Assembly (NCBI GenBank): GCA_002392545.1 | Contig: DGHF01000014.1 | Span: 1-8,307, forward strand | DNA: 8,307 nucleotides | Source of the DNA: Ruminococcus sp. UBA3855 | GTDB lineage: Bacteria; Bacillota; Clostridia; Oscillospirales; Ruminococcaceae | Direction: 5' to 3' | Shown here: positions 1 through 6,142 of the stretch, piece after piece | How positions within the stretch are numbered: position 1 is the stretch's first letter | How the letters are laid out: each line of letters begins with the position of its first letter | The notes under the pieces: generated by a model | Told to the model about the DNA's origin: nothing | Seen by the model: the letters and a program-made list of their open reading frames with translations, nothing else | Databases searched by the model: none | Program-made: the position numbers and the translations under genes

Positions 1-17
1 AGAATTGAGGTGTAATC

Positions 18-1523
18 ATGAATTTACGTCCGGATGAAATATCCAGCATTATCAAAGACCAAATCAAAAATTATCAGTCAAAGTTACAGCTTTCTGATGT
101 GGGGACTGTCATTACAGTTGGTGACGGTATCGCTAATATTCACGGTCTTGATAAATGTATGTCCGGTGAACTGATTCAGTTTGAGAACGGTACTTATGGT
201 ATGGCTCTCAATCTGGAGCAGGACAGTGTCGGGGCGGTGTTGCTTGGCTCTGATGCTGATATTATGGAGGGTTCAACCGTCAAGCGGACAGGGGAAATCA
301 TGTCCGTTCCGGTGGGAGATGCGCTCCTTGGGCGTGTCGTCAATGCATTGGGTCAGCCGATTGACGGTGCAGGTGAATTGAACACAACAGAACGTGCCCC
401 CATTGAAAAAGTGGCATCTGGTGTCATTACCAGAAAATCCGTTCATAAGCCCTTACAGACTGGTATCAAAGCGATTGACTCCATGATTCCGATTGGACGT
501 GGACAGCGTGAGTTAATCATTGGCGACCGTCAGACAGGCAAGACAGCAATTGCCCTTGATACCATCATCAACCAGAAAGGGCAGGACATTATTTGTATTT
601 ATGTCGCAATCGGTCAGAAGCGTTCCACGGTTGCGAATGTTGCCGAAACTCTGAGAAAAGCCGGAGCAATGGATTATACAATTATTGTCTCTGCGACCGC
701 TTCGGAGCTTGCACCGTTGCAGTACATTGCACCATATTCAGGCTGTGCAATGGGTGAGTATTTCCTCGACCAAGGAAAAGACGTTTTGTGCGTTTATGAC
801 GACTTGTCAAAACATGCCGTTGCATATCGTGCATTGTCCCTCCTGTTGAAGAGACCCCCCGGAAGAGAAGCTTACCCTGGGGATGTATTTTATTTACATT
901 CTCGTTTGTTGGAACGTGCTTGTAGCTACAATGAAAATTATGGCGGTGGTTCATTGACGGCATTACCCATCATTGAAACACAAGCCGGAGACGTTTCCGC
1001 CTACATCCCGACAAATGTCATTTCCATTACAGACGGACAGATTTTCTTGGAAACAGATTTATTCAATGCTGGTATCCGTCCGGCAGTCAACCCCGGAATT
1101 TCGGTTTCCCGTGTTGGTTCGGCTGCACAGATTAAGGCAATGAAAAAGGTTTCGGGTTCATTGAAACTGAGTTATTCACAGTACCGTGAATTGCAGGCAT
1201 TTTCACAATTCGGCTCTGATTTGGATGCAGACACGAAAAACCGCCTTGCAATGGGTGAACGAATTGTAGAAGTCCTGAAACAGGACAGAAATGCTCCTGT
1301 TCCGGTGGAATTGCAGGTATGTATTATTTATGCCGTGACTAAGGGTTACTTGAAAAATGTCCCTGTTGCGAAAATTGCAGACTATCAGGAAAAATTATTT
1401 GCATATCTGCGTGAAGAACATTCGGGAATTTTGCGTGATATTTTGGATACCAAAGATTTGACTCAAGCCAATGAGGGATTGCTCAAAGAAGCTTTGATTG
1501 CTTTCGGCAGTCAGTACGAATAA
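18..1523 (+). CDS. atpA: F1Fo ATP synthase subunit alpha
   Basis: Encodes the non-catalytic alpha subunit of the F1 head, which alternates with beta in the alpha3-beta3 ring on the cytoplasmic face of the membrane and binds regulatory nucleotide. The 501-residue length is normal for the family. Visible motifs are the Walker A P-loop GDRQTGKT at residues 169-176, the highly conserved block RPPGREAYPGDVFYLHSRLLER near residues 277-298, and SRVGSAAQ with the arginine finger at R365 that reaches into the beta active site. The beta-barrel N-terminus and C-terminal helical bundle also look complete. The start is set by GAGGTG at 7-12, five bases before the ATG. It is the first gene seen of an atp operon whose proximal genes (a, c, b, delta) would lie upstream of the window; atpG follows after 14 bases. 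The identification is secure. Confidence 0.99.
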   Translation: MNLRPDEISSIIKDQIKNYQSKLQLSDVGTVITVGDGIANIHGLDKCMSGELIQFENGTYGMALNLEQDSVGAVLLGSDADIMEGSTVKRTGEIMSVPVGDALLGRVVNALGQPIDGAGELNTTERAPIEKVASGVITRKSVHKPLQTGIKAIDSMIPIGRGQRELIIGDRQTGKTAIALDTIINQKGQDIICIYVAIGQKRSTVANVAETLRKAGAMDYTIIVSATASELAPLQYIAPYSGCAMGEYFLDQGKDVLCVYDDLSKHAVAYRALSLLLKRPPGREAYPGDVFYLHSRLLERACSYNENYGGGSLTALPIIETQAGDVSAYIPTNVISITDGQIFLETDLFNAGIRPAVNPGISVSRVGSAAQIKAMKKVSGSLKLSYSQYRELQAFSQFGSDLDADTKNRLAMGERIVEVLKQDRNAPVPVELQVCIIYAVTKGYLKNVPVAKIADYQEKLFAYLREEHSGILRDILDTKDLTQANEGLLKEALIAFGSQYE

Positions 1524-1537
1524 CGGGGTGAATCGTT

Positions 1538-2404
1538 ATGCCAAACCTGAAGGACATTAAACGGCGCATTCATTCCGTAGAGAGTACCATGCAGATTACA
1601 AAGGCTATGGAGTTAGTAGCTTCTTCCAAATTCCGCAAAGCCAAAGACCGTGCCGAAGCGGTCAGACCCTTTTTTGAACAAACCTATAAATTGATGGCGG
1701 AAATCGCCGCAGAAGACCCCTATTTCAATTCCCAGTTCGTCCACAAGAGAACCGAAAATGAAGCGATGATTCTGGTTGTCATTGCAGGTGACAGAGGGCT
1801 TGCAGGCGGTTTCAATTCAAACGTCCTCAAGATTGCACAGGCTAAAATTGATGAACTCAAAGCAAAAGGCGGTAATCCGGTTGTCATGCCGATTGGTCAG
1901 AAGGCTGTTGATTATTTCGAACACAGAGAAGTCAAGATTCTGAAAGCCTATGACCATGTAGCCGAACACGCTAATATTTATTTGGGCATTCAGATGGCGG
2001 AAGAAATTCTGGATGCTTACAAACGACATACTTCTATCCAGAATGTTGAGATTGTTTTCACGAACTACGTTTCCCCCATTTCGCAGGTAGCGCAAAGTAT
2101 GCAGGTGATTCCCCTCACGAATTTAGCCGGAAATCACCCCCGAAAATGCGCTGTCGAATATGAACCTAGTCCGGAAGCCGTTTTTGATAAGCTCGTACCG
2201 CAGTACGTCGCAGGGCTTTTGTATGGTGCAATCGTGGAGTCGTTCGCATCCGAACAGGCGGCAAGACGTACCGCCATGGAAAATGCGACAGATAACGCTA
2301 CTGAAATGATTGAGAATCTCTCCTTGCAGTATAACCGTGCAAGACAGGGCGCAATTACACAGGAACTGACCGAAATTGTCGGCGGTGCGAATGCGCTGGA
2401 ATAA
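1538..2404 (+). CDS. atpG: F1Fo ATP synthase subunit gamma
   Basis: Encodes the central rotor shaft of F1, whose rotation inside the alpha3-beta3 ring drives the conformational changes that make ATP. The 288-residue length is typical. The N-terminal helix begins with LKDIKRRIHSVESTMQITKAMELVAS (quoted in part: KRRI, TMQITKAM), which is diagnostic. The C-terminal helix contains RRTAMENATDNA and the conserved stretch YNRARQGAITQEL-EIVGGA. Both ends form the antiparallel coiled coil of the shaft, so the protein is complete. The middle holds the Rossmann-like domain with VIAGDRGLAGGFN near residues 81-93. GGGGTG at 1525-1530 lies seven bases before the start codon. It follows atpA by 14 bases. 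Beta does not follow directly: a small membrane-protein gene lies between them. Confidence 0.99.
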   Translation: MPNLKDIKRRIHSVESTMQITKAMELVASSKFRKAKDRAEAVRPFFEQTYKLMAEIAAEDPYFNSQFVHKRTENEAMILVVIAGDRGLAGGFNSNVLKIAQAKIDELKAKGGNPVVMPIGQKAVDYFEHREVKILKAYDHVAEHANIYLGIQMAEEILDAYKRHTSIQNVEIVFTNYVSPISQVAQSMQVIPLTNLAGNHPRKCAVEYEPSPEAVFDKLVPQYVAGLLYGAIVESFASEQAARRTAMENATDNATEMIENLSLQYNRARQGAITQELTEIVGGANALE

Positions 2405-2417
2405 TGGAGGAGTTATG

Positions 2418-2624
2418 ATGAAAAAAGTCGTTCTGATTTTTTGGGTAGTATTTATTGTACTGACATTTGTCGGGGCAGGATATGTCATTTTCAATGGTGG
2501 AAGAGTCAACGCTGGATATGCTTGTGTGCCAATGGCACTTACATTTATCCCCATGGGGATTTATCGAAATCTCGTTTCCAAAGAAGAGAAAAAGAAAGCA
2601 ACAAAAAATCAACAGTCAGAATGA
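2418..2624 (+). CDS. Small two-helix membrane protein embedded in the atp operon
   Basis: A 68-residue protein (69 if the adjacent ATG at 2415 is used) that I do not recognise. A short basic start (MKK) is followed by a strongly hydrophobic helix at about residues 4-25 (VVLIFWVVFIVLTFVGAGYVIF without a charge). Next comes a short polar turn NGGRVNAG, then a second hydrophobic stretch at about 33-49 with two prolines, and finally a lysine-rich cytoplasmic-type tail (SKEEKKKATKN). The N-terminal helix could also be an uncleaved signal anchor; there is no clear AxA cleavage site. GGAGGAG at 2406-2412 is very strong; its GGAGG core is seven bases from 2418 but only four from 2415, hence the preferred start. 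It begins 13 bases after the atpG stop and is co-directional, so it is surely co-transcribed. The location suggests a role in ATP synthase assembly or stability, or lipid or ion surroundings, but no motif proves this. It does not resemble the canonical Fo subunits a, b or c. Confidence 0.8.
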   Translation: MKKVVLIFWVVFIVLTFVGAGYVIFNGGRVNAGYACVPMALTFIPMGIYRNLVSKEEKKKATKNQQSE

Positions 2625-2643
2625 AATTTTTCTAAAATTTGGT

Positions 2644-2651
2644 AGAAAGGA
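2644..2651 (+). promoter_or_regulatory. Ribosome binding site that fixes the atpD start
   Basis: AGAAAGGA lies seven bases before the ATG at 2659. The same reading frame stays open back to an ATG at 2467, inside the small membrane-protein gene. That upstream 64-residue extension has no family similarity, whereas MQNIGKIVQIIGAVVDV at 2659 is the classical start of beta subunits. Confidence 0.8.
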
Positions 2652-2658
2652 TATTATC

Positions 2659-4053
2659 ATGCAGAATATAGGAAAAATTGTGCAGATTATCGGCGCAGTT
2701 GTTGACGTGCGGTTTGCAAAAGATGCACTCCCGAAACTGCTCAACGCTTTGACGGTGGAGCTGAACGGAAAACAGCTTGTCATTGAAGTTGCACAGCATA
2801 TCGGTGATGATATTGTCCGCTGTATTTCGATGGGAAGTACAGACGGGCTTATCAGAGGAATGAATGTCATTGATACGGGCGCACCTATTTCCGTACCTGT
2901 CGGAAAAGAAACCCTCGGCAGAATGTTCAATTTGTTAGGGGAAGCCATTGACGAAAAGCCTGCTCCTAATACAGAAGAAAGATGGGCGATTCACAGAGAA
3001 GCCCCCAGCTATGAGGAACAGACAGGCGGTTCAGAAGTTTTGGAAACTGGTATCAAAGTTATCGACTTGATAGCCCCCTATCTGAAAGGCGGTAAAATCG
3101 GCTTGTTTGGCGGTGCTGGTGTCGGAAAAACGGTATTGATTCAGGAACTTATCAACAACGTAGCTAACCAGCACGGCGGAATTTCTGTATTCACTGGTGT
3201 TGGAGAGCGTACCCGTGAGGGTAACGACCTTTACAACGAAATGAAGGAAAGCGGAGTTCTCGAAAAGACTGTCCTCGTTTATGGGCAGATGAATGAACCT
3301 CCGGGGGCTAGAATGCGTGTAGGTCTTTCGGGCTTGACAATGGCGGAATATTTCAGAGATAAGGAGGGTCAGGATGTATTGTTATTCATTGACAATATTT
3401 TCCGATTTACTCAGGCAGGTTCGGAAGTATCTGCACTGTTGGGGCGTATGCCGTCCGCTGTTGGCTATCAGCCGACACTTGCCACTGAAATGGGTGCATT
3501 GCAGGAGCGTATTACTTCTACCCGAAAAGGGTCAATTACATCTGTACAGGCAGTTTATGTGCCAGCTGATGACCTGACAGACCCTGCACCAGCAACAACA
3601 TTTGCCCATCTGGATGCAACAACGGTATTGTCTCGTAATATCGCAAGTTTGGGTATTTATCCGGCTGTTGACCCTCTCGAAAGTACATCAAGAATTTTAG
3701 CCCCTGAAATTGTCGGAAAAGAACATTATGAGACTGCGAGAGCCGTTCAGACTATCTTACAGAGATACAACGAATTACAGGATATTATTGCTATCATGGG
3801 TATGGACGAACTTTCCGAAGAAGACAAGAAAATTGTACAGCGTGCCAGAAAAGTACAGCGTTTCCTGTCACAGCCTTTCTCTGTTGCGGAACAGTTCACA
3901 GGGATGCAGGGGAAATATGTACCCTTGAAAGAAACTATCCGTGGTTTCCAAGAAATTATTGAGGGAAAACATGACGATTTACCCGAATCAGCATTCTTGT
4001 TTGTAGGTTCAATTGAAGAAGCCGTGGAAAAGGCGAAGAATATGCAGGAGTAA
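2659..4053 (+). CDS. atpD: F1Fo ATP synthase subunit beta (catalytic)
   Basis: Encodes the catalytic subunit of F1, which makes or hydrolyses ATP at the alpha/beta interface. From the ATG at 2659 it has 464 residues, the usual length. The N-terminal barrel starts GKIVQIIGAVVDV. The P-loop GGAGVGKT is at residues 151-158 (catalytic lysine K157). GERTREGNDLY supplies the catalytic glutamate E183. The Walker B region LLFIDNIFRFTQAGSEVSALLGRMPSAVGYQPTL is conserved (quoted only to name it: FIDNIFRF). The DELSEED loop that contacts gamma is at 383-389. All key residues are present, so the enzyme is functional as read. It lies 34 bases after the small membrane-protein gene, and atpC starts six bases after its stop. 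An A+T-only inverted repeat sits just upstream of its ribosome binding site. Confidence 0.99.
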   Translation: MQNIGKIVQIIGAVVDVRFAKDALPKLLNALTVELNGKQLVIEVAQHIGDDIVRCISMGSTDGLIRGMNVIDTGAPISVPVGKETLGRMFNLLGEAIDEKPAPNTEERWAIHREAPSYEEQTGGSEVLETGIKVIDLIAPYLKGGKIGLFGGAGVGKTVLIQELINNVANQHGGISVFTGVGERTREGNDLYNEMKESGVLEKTVLVYGQMNEPPGARMRVGLSGLTMAEYFRDKEGQDVLLFIDNIFRFTQAGSEVSALLGRMPSAVGYQPTLATEMGALQERITSTRKGSITSVQAVYVPADDLTDPAPATTFAHLDATTVLSRNIASLGIYPAVDPLESTSRILAPEIVGKEHYETARAVQTILQRYNELQDIIAIMGMDELSEEDKKIVQRARKVQRFLSQPFSVAEQFTGMQGKYVPLKETIRGFQEIIEGKHDDLPESAFLFVGSIEEAVEKAKNMQE

Positions 4054-4059
4054 TTCATC

Positions 4060-4497
4060 ATGACGACTTTTCATTTTATGATTGTGACCCCTGACAAGAT
4101 TCTGTTTGACGGCGACGTGCAAGAGGTCATTGCAAGAACCACTGAGGGGGATGTTGGTATTTTAGCCAATCATACCAGATATGCGGCGATTCTCAAAACT
4201 GGCGCACTCACTGTCAAGATGGAAAACGGCGATTTCAGAAGGGCAGCCGTTGCACAGGGATTTTTGAAAGTCTCTGACGAGAGAACGACTGTTATCACCA
4301 CGGCGGCAGAATGGGCGGAGGAAATAGACCCCGATTGGGCGGAACGCTCCAGAGAAGATGCCCTTGCTAAAATTGAAGCTGCTCAGAATGAGCCTGACCG
4401 CTTGGAACGTGCAAATTTGAAATTGCAGCGTGCATTGAATCGTCTCTCTGTTTCAGGGCATAACACCGGAACAGTTCAACCCCCTAAGAAGAAATAA
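4060..4497 (+). CDS. atpC: F1Fo ATP synthase subunit epsilon
   Basis: Encodes the rotor foot subunit that joins gamma to the c-ring and can brake ATP hydrolysis through its C-terminal helices. The 145 residues begin with the beta-sandwich domain (FHFMIVTPDKILFDGDVQEV, then the conserved TEGDVGILANHT segment at about 28-39). The helical hairpin follows at about 86-130, with an alanine/arginine/glutamate-rich composition (REDALAKIEAAQNEPDRLERANLKLQRALNRL). The last ~12 residues (NTGTVQPPKKK) are a polar tail slightly longer than in many homologues. GGAG at 4047-4050 lies within the last codons of atpD, nine bases before the ATG, so translation of the two genes is probably linked. It is the last gene of the operon, as a terminator follows directly. 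Confidence 0.97.
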   Translation: MTTFHFMIVTPDKILFDGDVQEVIARTTEGDVGILANHTRYAAILKTGALTVKMENGDFRRAAVAQGFLKVSDERTTVITTAAEWAEEIDPDWAERSREDALAKIEAAQNEPDRLERANLKLQRALNRLSVSGHNTGTVQPPKKK

Positions 4498-4500
4498 TGG

Positions 4501-4528
4501 AAAGGGTGAGCGAAAGTTCACCCTTTTT
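4501..4528 (+). terminator. Rho-independent terminator of the atp operon
   Basis: The arm 4501-4511 (AAAGGGTGAGC) pairs with 4516-4526 (GTTCACCCTTT) over 11 bp including one G-U pair. The loop is a stable GNRA-type GAAA tetraloop at 4512-4515. The 3' arm runs into five T residues at 4524-4528. It begins four bases after the atpC stop codon. Confidence 0.93.
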
Positions 4529-4563
4529 GATAAATCGGAATTTTTAGAGAGGAGGAAAAATAA

Positions 4564-4728
4564 ATGAAATGCAATAATTGTAATGAAGAAATGAAAATGG
4601 ACTATGAATTAAAGATTCATGGGGCATCATTATTGGCTTATATTTCATTGAAAAAGGAAAAAGATGAGAAACAAATCAAAGCAGCAATTTGTCCTAAGTG
4701 TGGTAAAATTGAGTTTTATGCTGAATAA
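4564..4728 (+). CDS. Small zinc-ribbon protein (two CxxC pairs)
   Basis: A 54-residue protein beginning MKCNNCNEEMKMDYELK and ending ICPKCGKIEFYAE. The cysteine pairs C3/C6 and C43/C46 are spaced as in a single treble-clef or zinc-ribbon fold, so binding one Zn2+ is likely. The middle is rich in lysine and glutamate (LKKEKDEKQIK). Many Clostridia have short proteins with this same plan (MKCxxC ... CPxCGKxEF) that carry no assigned function. Nucleic-acid or protein binding is plausible but unproven. The gene is real rather than accidental because GGAGG at 4551-4555 sits eight bases before the ATG and the codons are ordinary. It lies 35 bases after the atp terminator and 52 bases before kptA on the same strand. 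No convincing promoter of its own is visible, so it may depend on read-through, and it may be co-transcribed with kptA. Confidence 0.8.
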   Translation: MKCNNCNEEMKMDYELKIHGASLLAYISLKKEKDEKQIKAAICPKCGKIEFYAE

Positions 4729-4780
4729 TAAATTCTGATTTATCATCAACGAATATAATTAGAAAAGGAGCTGAACCAAA

Positions 4781-5341
4781 ATGAAACCAAATCCAAAACG
4801 TGACCCCGTGAAAACAGGGAAATTTCTCAGCCTGATTTTACGTCATCAGCCTGAAACAATCGGTATTCAATTAGATGAACATGGTTGGGCGGATGTAGAG
4901 GAGTTAATTCATGGTGTCAATAAAACCGGAAAATATTTCCTTGACAGAGATTTCCTTGACGAAATCGTCGAAACCAACAACAAAAAACGCTACTCTTATA
5001 ACGAGGACAAAACCAAAATCCGTGCTAATCAGGGGCATTCTGTTTTGGTGGATGTGGAATTGAAAGAGACTGAACCGCCGGAATATTTGTACCATGGGAC
5101 GGCGGAACGCTTTGCAGATTCCATCCGGAACGAGGGTTTGAAACCCATGAGCCGTTTATATGTGCATCTTTCCAAAGATAAAGAAACGGCTTTGAATGTG
5201 GGAAAACGTCACGGAAAGCCCCATATTTTCAGGGTACAATCTGGTGAGATGTTCCGGCAGGGGTATGTATTTTATTTGTCGGTGAATGGGGTGTGGCTGA
5301 CTGCGAATGTTCCCCCGAAATTTTTAGAAGAAATCGAATAA
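4781..5341 (+). CDS. kptA: RNA 2'-phosphotransferase, Tpt1/KptA family
   Basis: Encodes a 186-residue NAD+-dependent enzyme. It transfers an internal RNA 2'-phosphate to NAD+, giving 2'-OH RNA, ADP-ribose 1'',2''-cyclic phosphate and nicotinamide. The N-terminal RNA-binding lobe contains KFLSLILRHQPETIGIQLDEHGWADVEEL (parts: LRHQPE, DEHGWADV), with catalytic R21 and H22. IRANQGHS gives R81. The C-terminal NAD+-binding lobe has LYHGT at 103-107 and GLKPMSRLYVHLS around 119-131, with R125 as the likely fourth catalytic residue. The family's Arg-His-Arg-Arg set therefore appears complete, and the length is normal. AAAAGGAG at 4763-4770 lies ten bases before the ATG. In yeast the enzyme finishes tRNA splicing; bacteria lack that pathway, so the natural substrate here is unknown. 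It is flanked by a zinc-ribbon gene upstream and ends directly in a terminator. Confidence 0.95.
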   Translation: MKPNPKRDPVKTGKFLSLILRHQPETIGIQLDEHGWADVEELIHGVNKTGKYFLDRDFLDEIVETNNKKRYSYNEDKTKIRANQGHSVLVDVELKETEPPEYLYHGTAERFADSIRNEGLKPMSRLYVHLSKDKETALNVGKRHGKPHIFRVQSGEMFRQGYVFYLSVNGVWLTANVPPKFLEEIE

Positions 5342-5344
5342 TTG

Positions 5345-5370
5345 AAACCGTCCTTAGGGGCGGTTTTTTT
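5345..5370 (+). terminator. Rho-independent terminator after kptA
   Basis: AAACCGTCC (5345-5353) pairs with GGGCGGTTT (5358-5366) over 9 bp with one G-U pair. The loop is TTAG (5354-5357), and seven T residues follow at 5364-5370. It starts three bases after the kptA stop and separates kptA from the next operon. Confidence 0.93.
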
Positions 5371-5379
5371 GTAAAGTAC

Positions 5380-5408
5380 TTGACAATATTGATTGAATTT
5401 GTTACAAT
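5380..5408 (+). promoter_or_regulatory. Strong housekeeping (sigma-A type) promoter of the phosphoesterase/kinase operon
   Basis: A perfect -35 TTGACA at 5380-5385 and a near-perfect -10 TACAAT at 5403-5408 are separated by the ideal 17 bases. Transcription would start near 5415, giving a very short leader of about 20 bases that still includes the ribosome binding site GAAAGGAG at 5417-5424. No operator-like repeat is seen, so expression is probably constitutive. Confidence 0.88.
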
Positions 5409-5434
5409 TAGGAAATGAAAGGAGTGACATAATT

Positions 5435-6142
5435 ATGATGATTATTACAGGAGATATCCACGGCTTTGAAGATACTGACAAGGCAACACGTTTCTCACGC
5501 AAGAATCATGAATGGTATCCGATTGTGCAATCTCTCACAAAAGAGGATTATGTGATTATCTGCGGAGATTTCGGGCTGTTGTGGGATAATTCGCATTCTG
5601 AATTGTACTGGAGGGAATGGCTGAATCATAAGCCCTTTACGACATTATTCATTGATGGCAATCACGAAAATTTCGATATGCTCCATTCTTATCCGGTGGA
5701 AGAGTGGAACGGCGGGAAAATCCGCAGAATTTCCGACAGTATTTTTCATCTTGCAAGGGGGCAGGTGTTCGAACTTCAGGGAAAGAAAATTTTCACCCTT
5801 GGCGGTGCGGAGTCTCATGACAAGTACAGACGTGAAGAAGGGGTCAGCTGGTGGGCGGAGGAAATGCCGTCAGAATCTGATTTCGAAGAAGCCCAGAAAA
5901 ATTTAGACCGCTACAATTGGGATGTGGACATTGTATTAACACATAGTTTACCGTCATCATTACAGGCGACACTTTACGAAGAACATGAATTATATCCGGC
6001 GAACCCCCTGACAGACTTCTTGGATGAGGTTTACAGCAAGATTACATTCAAAAAATGGTATACTGGACATTATCACCTTGACGGCTATTTAAAGGCAGAT
6101 GATAAAATCCGCATCATTTACAGAACACTGAGGAAATTATGA
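5435..6142 (+). CDS. Calcineurin-like metallophosphoesterase
   Basis: A 235-residue cytoplasmic phosphoesterase with the full dinuclear-metal signature in order. GDIHG is at 6-10 (D7, H9), GDFG at 44-47 (D45), GNHE at 75-78 (N76, H77), a histidine in THS at 169-171 and GHYH at 211-214. The family hydrolyses phosphomono- or diester bonds using Mn2+/Fe2+-type metals; the substrate cannot be read from the sequence. The extra motif GGAESHDKYR from residue 123 occurs in a subgroup of Firmicutes/phage-type phosphoesterases. There is no signal peptide or membrane segment. The start at 5435 is chosen because AAAGGAG ends ten bases before it. The same frame opens at 5393, but that lies between the -35 and -10 and upstream of the expected transcript start. 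The stop codon overlaps the start of the next gene (ATGA), so the two are translationally coupled. Confidence 0.92.
   Translation: MMIITGDIHGFEDTDKATRFSRKNHEWYPIVQSLTKEDYVIICGDFGLLWDNSHSELYWREWLNHKPFTTLFIDGNHENFDMLHSYPVEEWNGGKIRRISDSIFHLARGQVFELQGKKIFTLGGAESHDKYRREEGVSWWAEEMPSESDFEEAQKNLDRYNWDVDIVLTHSLPSSLQATLYEEHELYPANPLTDFLDEVYSKITFKKWYTGHYHLDGYLKADDKIRIIYRTLRKL

Noticed and set aside
682..963. Minus-strand open frame of 93 codons inside atpA
   Set aside because: It is antisense to a highly conserved region of atpA, with no ribosome binding site or recognisable protein features.
2123..2612. Minus-strand open frames across the end of atpG and the small membrane-protein gene
   Set aside because: They are antisense shadows of two well-supported plus-strand genes, with low-quality composition and no initiation signals.
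2467..2658. Open frame extending atpD upstream by 64 codons
   Set aside because: It overlaps the small membrane-protein gene in another frame, has no beta-subunit similarity, and the ribosome binding site at 2644-2651 with the conserved MQNIGKIVQIIG start marks 2659.
4527..4532. TTGATA as a -35 box for the zinc-ribbon gene
   Set aside because: The position 17 bases downstream is the GGAGG ribosome binding site, not a -10 hexamer; the motif overlaps the terminator T-tract.
4754..4759. TATAAT as a kptA promoter
   Set aside because: No acceptable -35 lies 16-18 bases upstream, and the predicted start would fall within the ribosome binding site.
5393..5434. Upstream in-frame ATG for the metallophosphoesterase
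   Set aside because: It lies between the -35 and -10 of the promoter, before the expected transcript start, and has no ribosome binding site; the family motif GDIHG normally lies within the first ten residues.
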